A stretch of 64,000 nucleotides of DNA from Branchipolynoe longqiensis (GCA_030323885.1 CM059198.1:79429911-79493910), one strand, 5' to 3'; positions 10,150 through 21,089 are shown, numbered from the stretch's first letter. Translations and numbers: made by a program. Notes: generated from the letters alone by a model not told the origin.

Positions 10150-12290
10150 GTGCGGGAACAACTAAAGCCGGAATACGTGATGAAGACGGGGAGGCGGCGC
10201 AGCGCAACTAGGTCACAGGCCATTTGGGTCACAGGCCATCTGGCCCTTGGCCTGGGTTACTGCGATGATCCGACGGAGGGATCGTATTTCAGCGGCGCAG
10301 TCGACGGCAGCGGCACCGTAGGAGCAGATAACATGTCAATGGCGGACACGTTGACGGGAGTGCATGCCAATATGGATGCGAGTATGATTCCTGCGGTATG
10401 GAGTGACAACTGCAATCAAGGTGATTGCTTGGGTAATGTGGACACGGGTGAGGGGATGACAGACAAAACAGTGAGTACTAACATCCTTATTTCCTCTTGT
10501 GGAAGCTGGATACTGCCGGAGGGCACCTGCACTGACGCTTGTCTCCAAGGAACTTGTGGATGTGTACATTTTGTGGCAGGAGTGAGGGCTCAGCTGAAGC
10601 CCTGCCGATGGTTTGCGGAGGCATTCATGAGGGGAACTGTAGACCAGGACTATCTTTACATAACTCTAGGAGTCGCTTTTGGCTTCCATGTTATAAATAA
10701 AACAATGACTGTCCTTTGACATATGATGCAACTATACCTAAACGTGTGCCTGTGTGGGAGTCAGGGGTGTTATGTGAGAAATTTAGGGAAGAACTTGACA
10801 GTGGGGTTATCTCTAGGACGGACATTAAGCCCCTTTGCACCCACAGTGTCTTTGTTGTACCTAAGGACGATGGCGGGGGCCGTACTGTAGTAGATTGCAG
10901 CCAACCTCATGGTGAATCTGTTAATAATTGTACTAACAACATTGCTACAAAATTCTCATACAAAGGGGTTGATAATGTCACTGATCTAATAGAGCGGGGG
11001 GACCATCTATGCACTGTCGATATTAAAGATGCATACCGGGCGGTCTCAACCCACTCGGATGACAGACCCAGGCAGGGCCTACTAGGTAGAGTGGACATAG
11101 GTGGGGACTATGAGCACTTTATCGATAACCGGCAACATGTGCCTGTCGTCCAGCCCGTACATCTTTTCTCGACTATCTGACTTTGTCCTGAGGTGTGCCA
11201 CGAGGGAGGGGGTGCTCATGTAGTAAACTACTTAGATGACTTCTGTGTGGTAGGATCGGATAAGCTAGGAGCATCAAGAGATCAATGGATATATTGAGTG
11301 TTTTACGTAGACTAGGGTTCTATATAAGTTTTAGGAAGGTGAGCCCGGTAGATACTACAGTTAGATTCCTCGGGATAAATATCAACTCTTTGACTTTAGA
11401 GCTAACTCTTCCGCAGGACAAGTTAGACAAGACATTGATGGTGCTATATCAGCTCCAGGGTCGTCGGAAGGCGACTAGAAGGGAGCTGGAGCGAGTTGCG
11501 CCAAGGTTATCCGGGGAGCCAGGCCTTTCACCAGGCATATATATGACTTGATGGGAACCCTGAGAGAACCGTTCCATCGGGCACGCTTGAACCCCGGGGT
11601 TAGGGAAGATCTGGCCTGGTGGCTGTCGTTTGCCCAGACATTTAACGGGAAAGCCAGGATACTTGGGAAGTTTGCACCCGTGATAAGCACTTACACAGTG
11701 ATGCGTCTAAGTGGGGTTACGGTGCTCTGCATGGAGACGATTGGATGGTAGGGGCATTCAATAAGCAGGATAACGCTAGGCTTGTAGATCACCATTATCA
11801 TGAGCCAGAGGGGAAGGTCTGGGACGCCCACATAAATGTACAGGAAATGTGGGGTGTGTACGAGGGTTGCTTGAGATGGTCCCCAAACTGGGCTGATAGC
11901 GCGGTCCTGATTATTACGGACAGTGCTGTGGTACATGCCGCATTAAATACCGGCCGCTCCAGTAGCAAGGAGATCATGCCCTATCTAAGGCGGCTATTCT
12001 GGCTAGCGGTGGAGTATAATTTTGTATCTGAGTCTATTTATATAAGGAGCAAGGTGAATGAGGTCTGTGATGCACTGTCCCGCCTAAATGAGGGTAGGAG
12101 TGGGGATAGGATCAGAGGGTTAGATCTCGGCTATAGGCTATGCTGCAGTTCTGTATTTGATAAGGTGTTCTTCTCTTACAGGGCTGGTGACTCTGGCAAT
12201 GGAACAGAAGGCATTCCAAGCACAGTCTTACGCAAGGAACTCCCTGGCTTCCAGGGGGGTTCAAACCCAAAAATATTTAGAGTTAGTTGA
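10150..12290 (+). pseudogene. RT-RNase H of YR element 2
   Basis: The pieces read in order. The N-terminal Cys-rich region is in 10150-10719 (GTCGCVHFVAG, LKPCRWFAEAF). RT fingers follow at 10716-11180 (VVPKDDGGGRTVVDCS, DIKDAYRAV). YLDDFCVV is near 11229, then RT thumb (11285-11551) and connection (11548-11751). RNase H is in 11745-12290 (INVQEMW, ITDSAVV, CDALSR). At least four frame changes separate them, so no enzyme can be made. Confidence 0.85.
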
Positions 12291-13110
12291 GCTGCACCTT
12301 GATTCACGATCTCCTTTCCCATGTTCGGAAGAGCAGGTGGCCACCTGCTCTTCCGAACATGGGAACCTTAAAGTATGGGTCGGTTCAGAATTATATTAGT
12401 GGTTTGAACCACTTTCTTAGGGCTAACGATGAGCCCTCAATTGATTACACTAATTTTGTCTTATCATCTACGCTAAAGGGTATTAAACGGGTGAAAGGGG
12501 ATGAGCCGCAGAGGGCTAGGCCTATTCTGCCAGACATGTTGAGGAAAATGTTTGACCTTTTGATGTGCAATAGGGGGCATGTGGCTTGGAGGGCAGCATT
12601 ATTGTGCTCTTTCAGGGGCCTTCTGAGGAAATCCCAGGTGACTTTCTCAGGGTCTATGCTAACAATGTTGAATGTCCAGAGGTCCAAGACTATTCAGTTC
12701 CGTGAGAGAACCCTAGAGATCCCAATCGCAAGGTGTGCTGACAGGGAATTGTGTGCAGTGTTTTGGACGGAATATCACTTCCGCCAAAATGCTGGCAGGA
12801 GGGGAGGAAGGGGCATTTAGGATACCGGGGGAGGCCGGGTCGGTGCCCATGCCTTACTCGACGTACCAGGATACACTGAGGTTGTTTGCTGCGAGGGCGG
12901 GCTTGGATATGGAGAAGCTGTCATCTCACTCATTGAGGAGGGGGGGTTGCACATTCCTGCACATGTGTGGGGTGACCATTGAGGAATTAAAGGTCCGAGG
13001 GGACTGGGTCTCGTAGACTGTTTATGCATATATCAAAACCCCTCTCGCCTGTAGGATTGTGAATGACATGCGAGTTGCTGCAACTCTGAGCTCTAGGCCT
13101 GTGGCGGATG
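12157..13110 (+). pseudogene. Tyrosine recombinase of YR element 2
   Basis: Core reading: LNHFL...STLKGIKR, the first catalytic Arg in CSFRGLLRKSQ, SKTIQF, then HSLRRGG (about 12927) and GDW (about 13001). A TAG (13015-13017) falls just before the expected nucleophile tyrosine segment (VYAYIKTPL). A frameshift near 12815 and a 50-bp palindrome at 12316-12365 also break it. The enzyme class joins the circular cDNA to target DNA through a 3'-phosphotyrosine intermediate. No intron is present at the site where the 20839-26281 relative has one. Confidence 0.85.
12316..12365. repeat. Perfect 50-bp palindrome within recombinase gene
   Basis: TTCCCATGTTCGGAAGAGCA leads to a centre at 12340/12341 and is mirrored exactly, giving 25-bp arms with no loop. 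It replaces part of the recombinase coding sequence and shifts the frame. Confidence 0.95.
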
Positions 13111-13141
13111 GGGTGGTGGGAGGCGCGGGCACATCTCCATT

Positions 13142-13266
13142 GGCATATAATTGCTGTTTTGGTGCCCTAGGTGGCACCAAAATGGCGGGTTCGGCAGTCG
13201 GACTGCCATATTTGTTCATTGGTGCCCAAGATTTCAAACTTTGTAACCGGTAGGCATATAATTGCT
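13142..13266 (+). repeat. Terminal repeats B1-A2-B2 of YR element 2
   Basis: GGCATATAATTGCT occurs at 13142-13155 and 13253-13266, enclosing A2 (13164-13239), the copy of 8195-8270. Confidence 0.65.
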
Positions 13267-13389
13267 AGCCCAGACAGCAATAAAGACTTGTCCACCCCAT
13301 CACCGCTACGCTTTCCTCCTTGTTTGAATGTAGGCAATTTATACGTATATATATGTAAGTGCATGGCTGTATGTATGTTTGTTTGTTTG

Positions 13390-13680
13390 TTGTTGTTTTA
13401 CATCCTAGCAACATCTAAGGTCATATCAGGAGGGGTACCGACTTGTGACAGTGCACACTCATGGCGACTTTCCCACTGGGAAACCAGGCCGCTGGCACCA
13501 TGACCTGGTATCCCACTCAGTCACATTATCCTGACACTGAGCACACCAGTCCTTGCCCTGTCCTAATAATGCTGAGCGCTTGGCTAGGAAGTGATAGGTA
13601 TAGATTTTTAAGTCATTAGTTTGACTCGACTAGGATTCAAACCCACGACCCCACAATCTACCAGCAACTGTATATATGTA
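13390..13680 (-). mobile_element. Possible SINE, minus strand
   Basis: On the minus strand GGTCGTGGGTTTGAATCC (about 13630-13650) is a good pol III B box. The A box is weak and boundaries are uncertain. Confidence 0.35.
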
Positions 13681-13776
13681 ATTGTAAGCATTAAAAGACT
13701 TACAATACCAGGGGGATGACTGTAGTGGTCCGCACTGATCTCTCAGGCAAGGAGCCGCATAGACAGGTAGGCATGG

Positions 13777-13841
13777 GTAGTATGGTGATATCAGGGAGCC
13801 TAGGTGGCGTAATGGTTAGCACAGAGATGTGGATTCGAGTC
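13777..13841 (+). mobile_element. SINE 2, tRNA-derived head
   Basis: Same family as SINE 1: CAGGGAGCCTAGGTGGCGTA, the A box TAATGGTTAGCAC, then a B box near GATTCGAGTC where MITE 2 begins. Confidence 0.7.
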
Positions 13842-14623
13842 CAGGGGCTGTATGCACGAATCGGGGTTAGGCTTAGCCGGAGTTAAGACACTAGCCACGG
13901 ATACCTACCTCAGGGTAGCGGGGGATTTGAGAAATGTGTGAATCGGTATGCACCAATGTTTTAGCCGCTGCGGACAGCTAACCATGAGTTTATTTATAGA
14001 TTTGGGAATTCCCTTTGCGTTTCTACCCATATATTTGGCTTAAATCTATTGAATGCGATCATATTTAACAGAATTACATACGTAATAAGTGAAATTTTAT
14101 CAATTTAACCCTAAATTCGAAGCGTTATTAAGGCTACCGTTGCATTGGCGGCGATATTAATATTTATATTTTCGAATCGACGAACGTAAAGTAAACAAAT
14201 CGCCGCTGTCATAGCTGTATGTATGCGCGCGCACCCGGGCAGGAGTTGTACGGAGAGTTCCATAAATAAAGCCTTGCTATAAAACGTTCGTCGATTCGAA
14301 AATAAAACTATTAATATCACCGCCAATGCGGCGGCAGCATTACTATCGGTTCGAATTTAGGTTTTTAAAAATAAAATATCACGTTTAGAGTATGTAATTC
14401 TGTTAAATATGATCGCATTCAATAGATCGAGAGCCACACACTCACACTAACCACACCGGATAGGCCCTAAACCCAACTCACATGGTGGTATAGCTTAGCC
14501 GCGGTTAAATCACGCGGTTAGCCATAACTCCGATTGGTGCATACCAAATTTTCACATTTAGCCCTGCGGGGATACCTTAGCCGCGGTTAAGGCCCTAACC
14601 CCGATTGGTGCATACAGGCCCTG
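13842..14623. mobile_element. MITE 2, long terminal inverted repeats
   Basis: 782 bp with ends CAGGGGCTGTATGCAC / GTGCATACAGGCCCTG. Inner inverted segments include AATCTATTGAATGCGATCAT at about 14043 against its complement at about 14406-14426, and paired TTCGAATCGACGAACG words. It has no ORF. It sits just after the B box of SINE 2; no clear TSD. Confidence 0.7.
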
Positions 14624-14690
14624 CTCTAAGCACAATATTTCCCATTTTCATCACCCCCGCGACAATTACATTGGAATTTGTCCCCACCTG
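14624..14690 (+). mobile_element. SINE 2, body after MITE 2
   Basis: CACAATATTTCCCATTTTCATC matches the SINE 1 body at about 6920, continuing the SINE interrupted by MITE 2. Confidence 0.65.
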
Positions 14691-15343
14691 ATGGGCAATA
14701 GGACTGGGTAGTGGAGCAAACTTGGAACCTGGAGCTCATAGCAAGGTGTGGAATTTCTTCATTTTGGTCCTTGAAAATTTTGTATTGGTCCTAAAAACTA
14801 CTTAGGGAGTTAATTACATTGAAGCCCGAAGAAGAATGGGAACCGTGAGATGGTTAAAAGTGTGATAAGTGGGTCAGATCTAGTCCCTGCATTAACTATA
14901 GTTATTCAGTCATATTTTGGGACAAATCACATGTTCCTATGTATTTCACATTCAAAACATGTTGTTCTAATAAGGCATTTGACCACAGAAGAGTTGTCTT
15001 GTGAAAAGTATACTGGTGCACTGCTTAATGAATGAGTAAAGATAATAAAGTAGGAGTGGCATTCCTTTCCCTGCCCCACCCCCGTCTCTCCCCCAAAGAA
15101 ACATACACTGTAAACTCAACCAGTAGTGGCCAACTAGACCAAAAACCCCACCTACAACGGAATGAGCCTGGAAATGATTCTACTTGGATCCTAATGAGGT
15201 ACATGTTAATCAATATTAACTTACTTACTAACCCAATGGGGACCTTTCAATTTGCATGAGCCTCGTAAGATGGCGCACCATGCCGGTCTCTGTAATGCTT
15301 TGGTTGGATAGAAGCAGTTCCTTCTACTATCAAGTATGAGCAT
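14691..15343. other. No gene seen
   Basis: Unremarkable non-coding sequence; no conserved frame or repeat recognised. Confidence 0.4.
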
Positions 15344-16000
15344 ATTGGTGTGTGTGGTGGAGGTGTATGGGGATTTAGGGGTGTGTGGTGGGGGCTTAGG
15401 GATATGTTGGGGGTGAAGGGATGTGGTGGGAGTGTAGGTGTGTGTGGTGGGGGTTGACTGTGTGTGTGGTGGGGATGTAGGTGGTTTGTGGTTGAGGTGT
15501 AGAGGTGTCTTGCAGAGTGGCACCTCAAATCTGTAGCATCCCTAAGCCCCCACCACACACCTACACCCCCACCACAGCCATACACCCCCATCACACACCC
15601 CACGAGACACACCTATACCCCTTACACCTCACGACATGCACCGTGCACCCCCAGTACCCCTTACACCCCAACCACACGCCTAAACCCACACCACACACTT
15701 ACACCTACACCACCACACACATACCTACACCCTCACCACACACACAGCTACACCCTCACCACACACCACTACCACACAGCTACACCACCACACACACCAC
15801 ACACCTACACCACCACCACATCCCTAAAGCCTCACCACATCCCTAAATCCCCACCACATCCCTAAATCTCCACCAGTCTCCTACACCCCCATCACGCCCT
15901 AAAACCATCACCACACACCTACAACCCCACCACACACCTACACCCCCACCACACCCCTAAACCCTCACCACACACCTACAACCACACACACACACCCCAT
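15344..16000. repeat. GTG/CAC-rich minisatellite with strand switch
   Basis: From 15344 to about 15500 the plus strand is G-rich (units like GTGTGTGGTGGGGGTGTAGG). From about 15540 to 16000 it is C-rich with the complementary unit (CCCCACCACACACCTACACC). The array is therefore two opposed halves around about 15520. Long frames here are compositional only. Confidence 0.85.
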
Positions 16001-16051
16001 GGGGAACCGGGTAGAATAGTTCCCTTGCACCCCCTTGCAGAACGTAAAAGG

Positions 16052-16322
16052 CGACAAATGGGGCGACTCGTTTGTCGTGAGTCGTGGCTCATGTCGGTGG
16101 AGGAAGGGATCCTGGTGCATGAGGTTTTCAGGGAGCTGAGGCTCCCTGTGGACCAACACTGCACTTTGGCCCCAACTTCACCTAGATGACAAATGGGGCG
16201 ACTTGTTTGCCGTGATTTGCGGCTCGTATCAGTGGAGGAAACGATCCTGGTGCAAGAGGTCTTCAGGGAGCTGAGGCTCCCTGCAGACCAACACTGCACT
16301 TTGGCCCCGACTTCATCTAGGT
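16052..16322 (+). repeat. Tandem duplication in LINE copy C 5' UTR
   Basis: Two diverged units of about 133-135 bp, each with GACAAATGGGGCGACT, GAGCTGAGGCTCCCTG and CAACACTGCACTTTGGCCCC. Tandem 5' monomers are a known way LINEs carry internal promoters; that role here is inferred. Confidence 0.75.
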
Positions 16323-16649
16323 GAGAGATTGGACTGGCTCGGCCCAATCAATCTGTTGGTCATGCCAAGCCCTAGGATAGCTTAAAGAGACGGTGTTCTT
16401 TGGAGAAAACAAAAAAAAAGATAGCAAGACTTACAGGCAGCACTTTGTAAAGCAGTCTTTCTCCGCTATCCCTAGAAGGCGATGACTAGGGTCACTCTAG
16501 TAATGGTTAGTGCCTTTAATTGCGGCCTTACTAGAGTATACCTTCCTTTTATCCCTGGTGTGCGTATGTCGGATACCGCAGCTCTGTACATCCCCTTGTA
16601 GGGCTTCAAGGTGGATGGGTAGCAAGGACGGTGAAGCTTAAACCAAGAT

Positions 16650-17275
16650 ATGGCTAACCAAAAAAAAATAAAAATACAGGAAAATAGAGGAAAACAGGAT
16701 TCAGACTCTGATCCGAAGACGAATTGGCCTAGATTCATAATGCTTGAATCTAGTGTATCTGACAAGTCAATCACCAAGCTCTCCCCTTTTGCCATACAAA
16801 AAGGCATCATGGGGATTGCCGGCTCAGTGAAAGACATAACAAAACTGCGGTCTGGCCACATTCTTGTGGAATGCGTGAAAAAGGCTCATGCCGACAATCT
16901 GTTATGTACAAGCATGGTAGTGGGCATCACTATCAAAGCCTCTCCTCTAGTAAAGGAGTGATCCGTACTAGAGATTTGGATGATTGCAATCAGGATGAAA
17001 TCACGCAGGAACTTAAATCCCAAGGTGTATTGAACGTTCGACGAATAATGATCAAGAAGGATAACAAGTCCATAAAAACAGGGACATATTTCCTCCCGTT
17101 TGATACACCAGTTCTGCCCAAGAATCTGAAAATTGGATACCTAGGCGTTGCAGTGGATTTGTTCATACCAAATCCGCTCTGCTGTTTCCAATGCCAGATA
17201 TTCGGTCATGGCAAGGTTTCATGTTGTAACGAAACGACATGCTTCCGATGTGCCAGTAGGGTTATCACAAGAATT
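16650..17275 (+). pseudogene. LINE copy C ORF1 (RNA-binding protein)
   Basis: ATG 16650 opens MANQKKIKIQENRGKQ and a folded region (HILVECVKKAHADNLL). A frameshift near 16940 moves it into the second frame (VIRTRDLDDCNQDEIT...). The end has a Cys/His cluster, CFQCQIFGHGKVSC then CFRC, as in LINE ORF1 nucleic-acid-binding proteins. The remainder of ORF1 and the start of ORF2 are deleted at about 17280. Confidence 0.75.
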
Positions 17276-17281
17276 TGATGC

Positions 17282-19740
17282 CCTTGCGGACCCCAGTTAC
17301 CATCCCCATATTTAATTATGGGTGACTTTAACGGCCACAACCCACTGTCGGGGTGGGGGGGGGGACAGTATGAACACAAGAGGCAAGAGAGTTCAGGACT
17401 TTGTGGCTGGTCATGCCCTGTGTGTATTGAACGATGGTTCGTACACATATTTGCATCCCAGCTATGGGGCATACTCTGCCATTGATCTCAGCATTGTAGA
17501 ACTTGACCTGATGCTGGACTTTTCATGGAGGGTCTGGGACGACCTCTGCGGGAGTGACCATTTCCCAATTATTCTCATTTGTGAGGGGTCATCTCTTGTA
17601 GAGCCAGAGAGGAGCTGGCGGCTGCATCAAGCTGACTGGCCCATCTTCCGGACCCTATGCCACAGGGAGTTCAGTCCAGATGTCAATGACATGGATTCCT
17701 TCACTGAGATGCTGAGATTGATCGCAGAGAAAACTATTCCAAAGACCTCTGAGACTCCTAAGTGTCTGATGCCTCCATGGTTGGATGACGACTGTAAGGG
17801 GGCTATTAAGGAACGAAAGAAAGCTCAGCGTATATTCCACAGGAGACCGACTGCTGAAAATCTGGCCCCCTTTAGAATTCTGCGGGCTAGTGCTCGCAGA
17901 ACAATCAAAGATGCGTGGAGGCAGTGCTGGAGACGTTTTGTTTCCACCATTACCATGCGCATGCCGTTGGGCAAAGTGTGGATGATGATCAGAAGATTAA
18001 AACGAAACAGATGTGATTCTTCTGTAGTCCAATACTTGAAACACAATGGTACCATTCTCACATCACTCAATGAACTAAGTGAAGAATTGGCTTGTGCCTT
18101 TGCTGGAAATTCATCTTTTGCAAACTGCCTCCCAGGGTTTCTGGCCATCAAGGAATACCATAAGCGAAAGCTCTTGGACTTTTCCTCTGATGGCAAGGAT
18201 CGAGCACTACAACTCCCCATTCAGTATGGATGAGTTGAGATGTTCTCTGGGAAGCTCACATGACACAGCAGTTGGACCTGATGGAATTCATTATCAATTT
18301 TTGAAACATCTCCTTCGCTGAGACTTTTGCTTCAATTCTTCAACAACATCTGGGAGTCGGGTGTCGTCCCTGCCTCTTGGCGGGAGGCAACAGTGATACC
18401 AATTCCCAAACCTGGTAAAGACCACAGTGAAGCCAACAACTATCGTCATATAGCCCTCACAAGCTGCCTCTGTAAAACCATGGAGCGTATGGTAAATAAC
18501 CGCCTCGTCTGGCTACTGGAGTCAGGATACCACCTGTCCAACCTCCAAAGTGATTTCAGACAAGGCCGCAGCACCCTCGACCATTGTAAAAAGGGGAGTC
18601 TCCTGCAGTGTTTTTGTGGATGACTTTGTTTTGTATAACAGCGGAGTTAATATGAATGTCATTGAGAGACAACTACAATTAAGCATCAATGGGATGCGTC
18701 GATGGTCAGTTCTGAATGGATTCAAATTTTCCAAGACCAAAACAGTATGCATGCACTTCTGCTTGCTGCGTAGGGTGCATGCAGAACCGGAGCTAACCCT
18801 TGATCCTTGAGGAAACCAAATGTTTGGGCCTCATTTTTGACACAAAGCTTTCTTTCGTGTCACATATTAAGTACCTCAAAACCCAATTCCTGAAGGCGCT
18901 AGATATTCTACTGGTGCTGTGCAGCTCAGAGTGGGGAGAGGACAGAGATGTTCCGCTCTCTGTATACAGAAGCTTGGTTCGGTCATGACTGGATTATGGC
19001 AGCATAGTATATGGTTCCGCAAGGTAATCGTATATTGGGGTGCTAGACATGGTGCACCACCAGGGGCTGCGTCTGGCCCTTGGGGCCTTTCGCACCTCAC
19101 CGGTTCAGAGCCTTTATGTCGAAACCAACGAATATCGCTTCACAACAGGAGAATCAAACTGGCCATGCAGTACATAGTCAAGTTAAAAACCAATGCATTG
19201 AATCCTGCATACAATTTTCTATTCAAAACACGCGATGAATCCAGGTATGGGGCCAGGCCAAATTTTATCAGGCCCCTGAGGCTCCAAATAAAACCTCATG
19301 AATTTGGATGTGTTGGAGGATGCCAAAGTCCCAGAACATCCCCCATGGTCGTTGAGGAACCCGTCGGTTATCCTTCGACTTGCGGAACTGAGAAAGTCTA
19401 GGACACATCCGCTTGAATATCAAAGACTACATGCAGAGATTAAAAACCAGTTTAAAGACCACCTCTCCATATACACTGATGGTTCCAAACACCAGAGCCA
19501 GGCAGCTGCTGCGGAGGTTTGCAAAGGGAACAAATTTGGTGTTTGCATGCCTGATCAGAGCTCCATTTTCACTGCAGAAGCCCGAGCTCTCTACCTTGCA
19601 TTGGAGTGTCAAGATTTCCAACCACACTAACTATGTTGTATACAGTGATTCGTTCTCCTGCCTCCAGGCTGTTGCAGGACTGAAAATAGACCCCCCTATG
19701 GTGGCAAATGTCATTTATAAAATGAACAAACTGGCAAAAG
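17282..19740 (+). pseudogene. LINE copy C ORF2 (endonuclease-RT-RNase H)
   Basis: The endonuclease is picked up mid-domain (LIMGDFNGHNPL, GSDHFPIIL). RT follows (TVIPIPKPGKD, DFRQGRSTLD, VFVDDFVLY). About 300 bp is deleted near 18585, removing the FFDLEKAYD region. Further frameshifts occur near 18215, 18320, 18800, 18990 and 19300. The RNase H start is readable (YTDGSKHQS, YSDSFS). Not functional. Confidence 0.85.
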
Positions 19741-20117
19741 ATTGATTAATTGATTGGTGGTTGCTTTAAGCCGTGTCGGCAGCATAGGCCATATTCACGG
19801 CGAGAAATGTTTGTTTTTTGTTCAAACCATCGCTTTTACATGTAAAAGCAGACAATCAATTATGTGCCAATAGACACGCATGTGTAAGCCACAAGTGGCC
19901 AATACGGCAGCGGCTAAGGACCACTTGGTCCCGCCGACCTCCCGCATGAGTCTGTGGTGGTTTTCCCACAGGTGGTTCAATTTCTTGCAGTTTATTGATG
20001 TTTTCATCCCACTCATGTTGCCATTTGGATTTTATGTGGCTGGCTATTAGTGGTTTCAGATCAGATTGAGGGATCAGACACGGTTCAAGATCACAGTTCA
20101 GGGCCTTCTTTGCAGAG
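19741..20117 (-). mobile_element. LINE copy D, 3' end fragment, inverted
   Basis: Minus-strand 3' end of the same family: tail TTGATTAATTGATTGGTGG at 19743, 3' UTR to about 19877, then a jump that omits the last coding bases (equivalent to 1270-1562 of copy B). The end of the RNase H/zinc region follows. It abuts the broken RNase H of copy C without a TSD. Confidence 0.8.
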
Positions 20118-20232
20118 AATGACCCCATTAGAAATATCACCATTATTACGTAGAAATCAAATATGTGATATCCAATTTCATAGAATACAAACCATTACCG
20201 CTATGCATATGCAAATGCCACTCTGCTTCCAG

Positions 20233-20466
20233 ACTGCCCTCCAGGCTTCTTCGGCAAGGATTGTAGTGAAAAATGCAATTGTCAAAATGGACTGTGCACT
20301 CAAGAAACTGGTAGATGTACGAACAGGAGAGCCGCAAACAAAAGTGCCATTGAGAGGGATGCCATTGCTCAGGCTGCTTACACAGCTGACTCTAGTTCTC
20401 TGAAGCCCAATGATGCAAAGGATCGTGCGACTATAATTGAGTATATAGATGACGAGTTATTTGCGG
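20233..20466 (+). CDS. EGF-like exon of an unidentified host gene
   Basis: A 234-bp segment lies between an acceptor-like CTCTGCTTCCAG and a donor GGTAACT, with phase 1 at both ends. That symmetry is typical of shuffled extracellular-domain exons. It encodes CPPGFFGKDCSEKC, then CNCQNGLC and ETGRC: six cysteines in EGF-like/MEGF-like spacing. A charged tail follows (RRAANKSAIERDAIAQAAYT...IEYIDDELFAG). The frame stays open to 20545. It is probably an internal exon of a secreted or membrane multi-EGF protein; the other exons are not visible. Confidence 0.6.
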
Positions 20467-20624
20467 GTAACTTTACCTTTATAGCTTTCAAAATGAGGCA
20501 TGTCTGCTTGTCCGTGCCTTATCTCACTTGGCTAGAATATGGCTAGAGCTTTTCCGTTAGACAAGTGAAAACTTTGGGCTGAAAATCATGATATTTAAAG
20601 TTAACCAGGTGCGTGTTGTATATA

Positions 20625-20838
20625 ACATGGAACAGTTATCAGGTACCAAAACAGTTTATATATAGAAACAAATAGGGGTGAGCTGCCACAGTCTGCAAAT
20701 GGGTTGTTGTTTTAGCAGTCTACACAAGGATGGCCATTAGAGGTGGGTTTGGGTGTGGGTGCAGAGTGGAATTTTTCTGTGTGGTATATCCGCCAGACAG
20801 TATATGTGTATGTACATACCCACAGACATATATATATA
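20625..20838 (+). mobile_element. Foldback-element remnant (one arm)
   Basis: Matches the left arm of the 41437-43522 foldback element: AGAAACAAATAGGGGTGA, then GGGTTGTTGTTTTAGCAGTC, then GTGGTATATCC, ending in the TATATA region. About 330 bp internal to the arm is missing, and the opposite arm is not seen after the N gap. Confidence 0.75.
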
Positions 20839-21089
20839 TGTGCTCTATAATCTATTATGGGAATATAAACAAGGACACGACCAACTACCTTCCCCTTATA
20901 TTAGTTACTACATCCTGTACTGTCATGTTGTTAGTTACTCCTACTGTACTAGAGTCCTGCCACTGATGCTGCCTAGTCTAGTTCCTACATCCTCCACTAG
21001 TCTGCCTCCTGTGTGTGGCTCCTGACCGCCCTGATACCAGCTGCGTCTGGTCACTACTGCTGCCAGACCCGCTCAGACGGTCGGATTTT
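20839..21089 (+). repeat. Split direct repeat A1 of YR element 1
   Basis: Begins TGTGCTCTATAATCTATT and ends GACGGTCGGATTTT. Repeated at 25927-26177. A short tandem (ATTCCTGATACTATGC, 2.5 copies) follows before gag. Confidence 0.9.

Larger units (their letters stand above)
8195..13266 (+). mobile_element. YR retrotransposon 2 (Ngaro-like, decayed)
   Basis: Order: left repeat A1 (8195-8270), leader, gag, RT-RNase H, tyrosine recombinase, then a 14-bp B1 (13142-13155), A2 (13164-13239) and B2 (13253-13266). The A1...B1-A2-B2 arrangement is the split-direct-repeat design of Ngaro/PAT elements. Proteins are homologous to the 20839-26281 element but broken by many stops and frameshifts. Confidence 0.8.
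16040..19740 (+). mobile_element. LINE copy C (I/Nimb-like)
   Basis: Most complete 5' end of the LINE family here: a 5' UTR with a tandem duplication, ORF1, then ORF2 with internal deletions. It ends abruptly in the RNase H region at 19740, where the tail of copy D begins. Confidence 0.8.

Noticed and set aside
15350..16000. CRISPR-like or telomere-like array
   Set aside because: Units are degenerate, without regular spacers, and the sequence is eukaryotic; it is a minisatellite.
19741..20117. Twin-priming (5' inversion) as the origin of LINE copies C and D
   Set aside because: In twin priming the tail lies at the outer end; here it lies at the junction with copy C.
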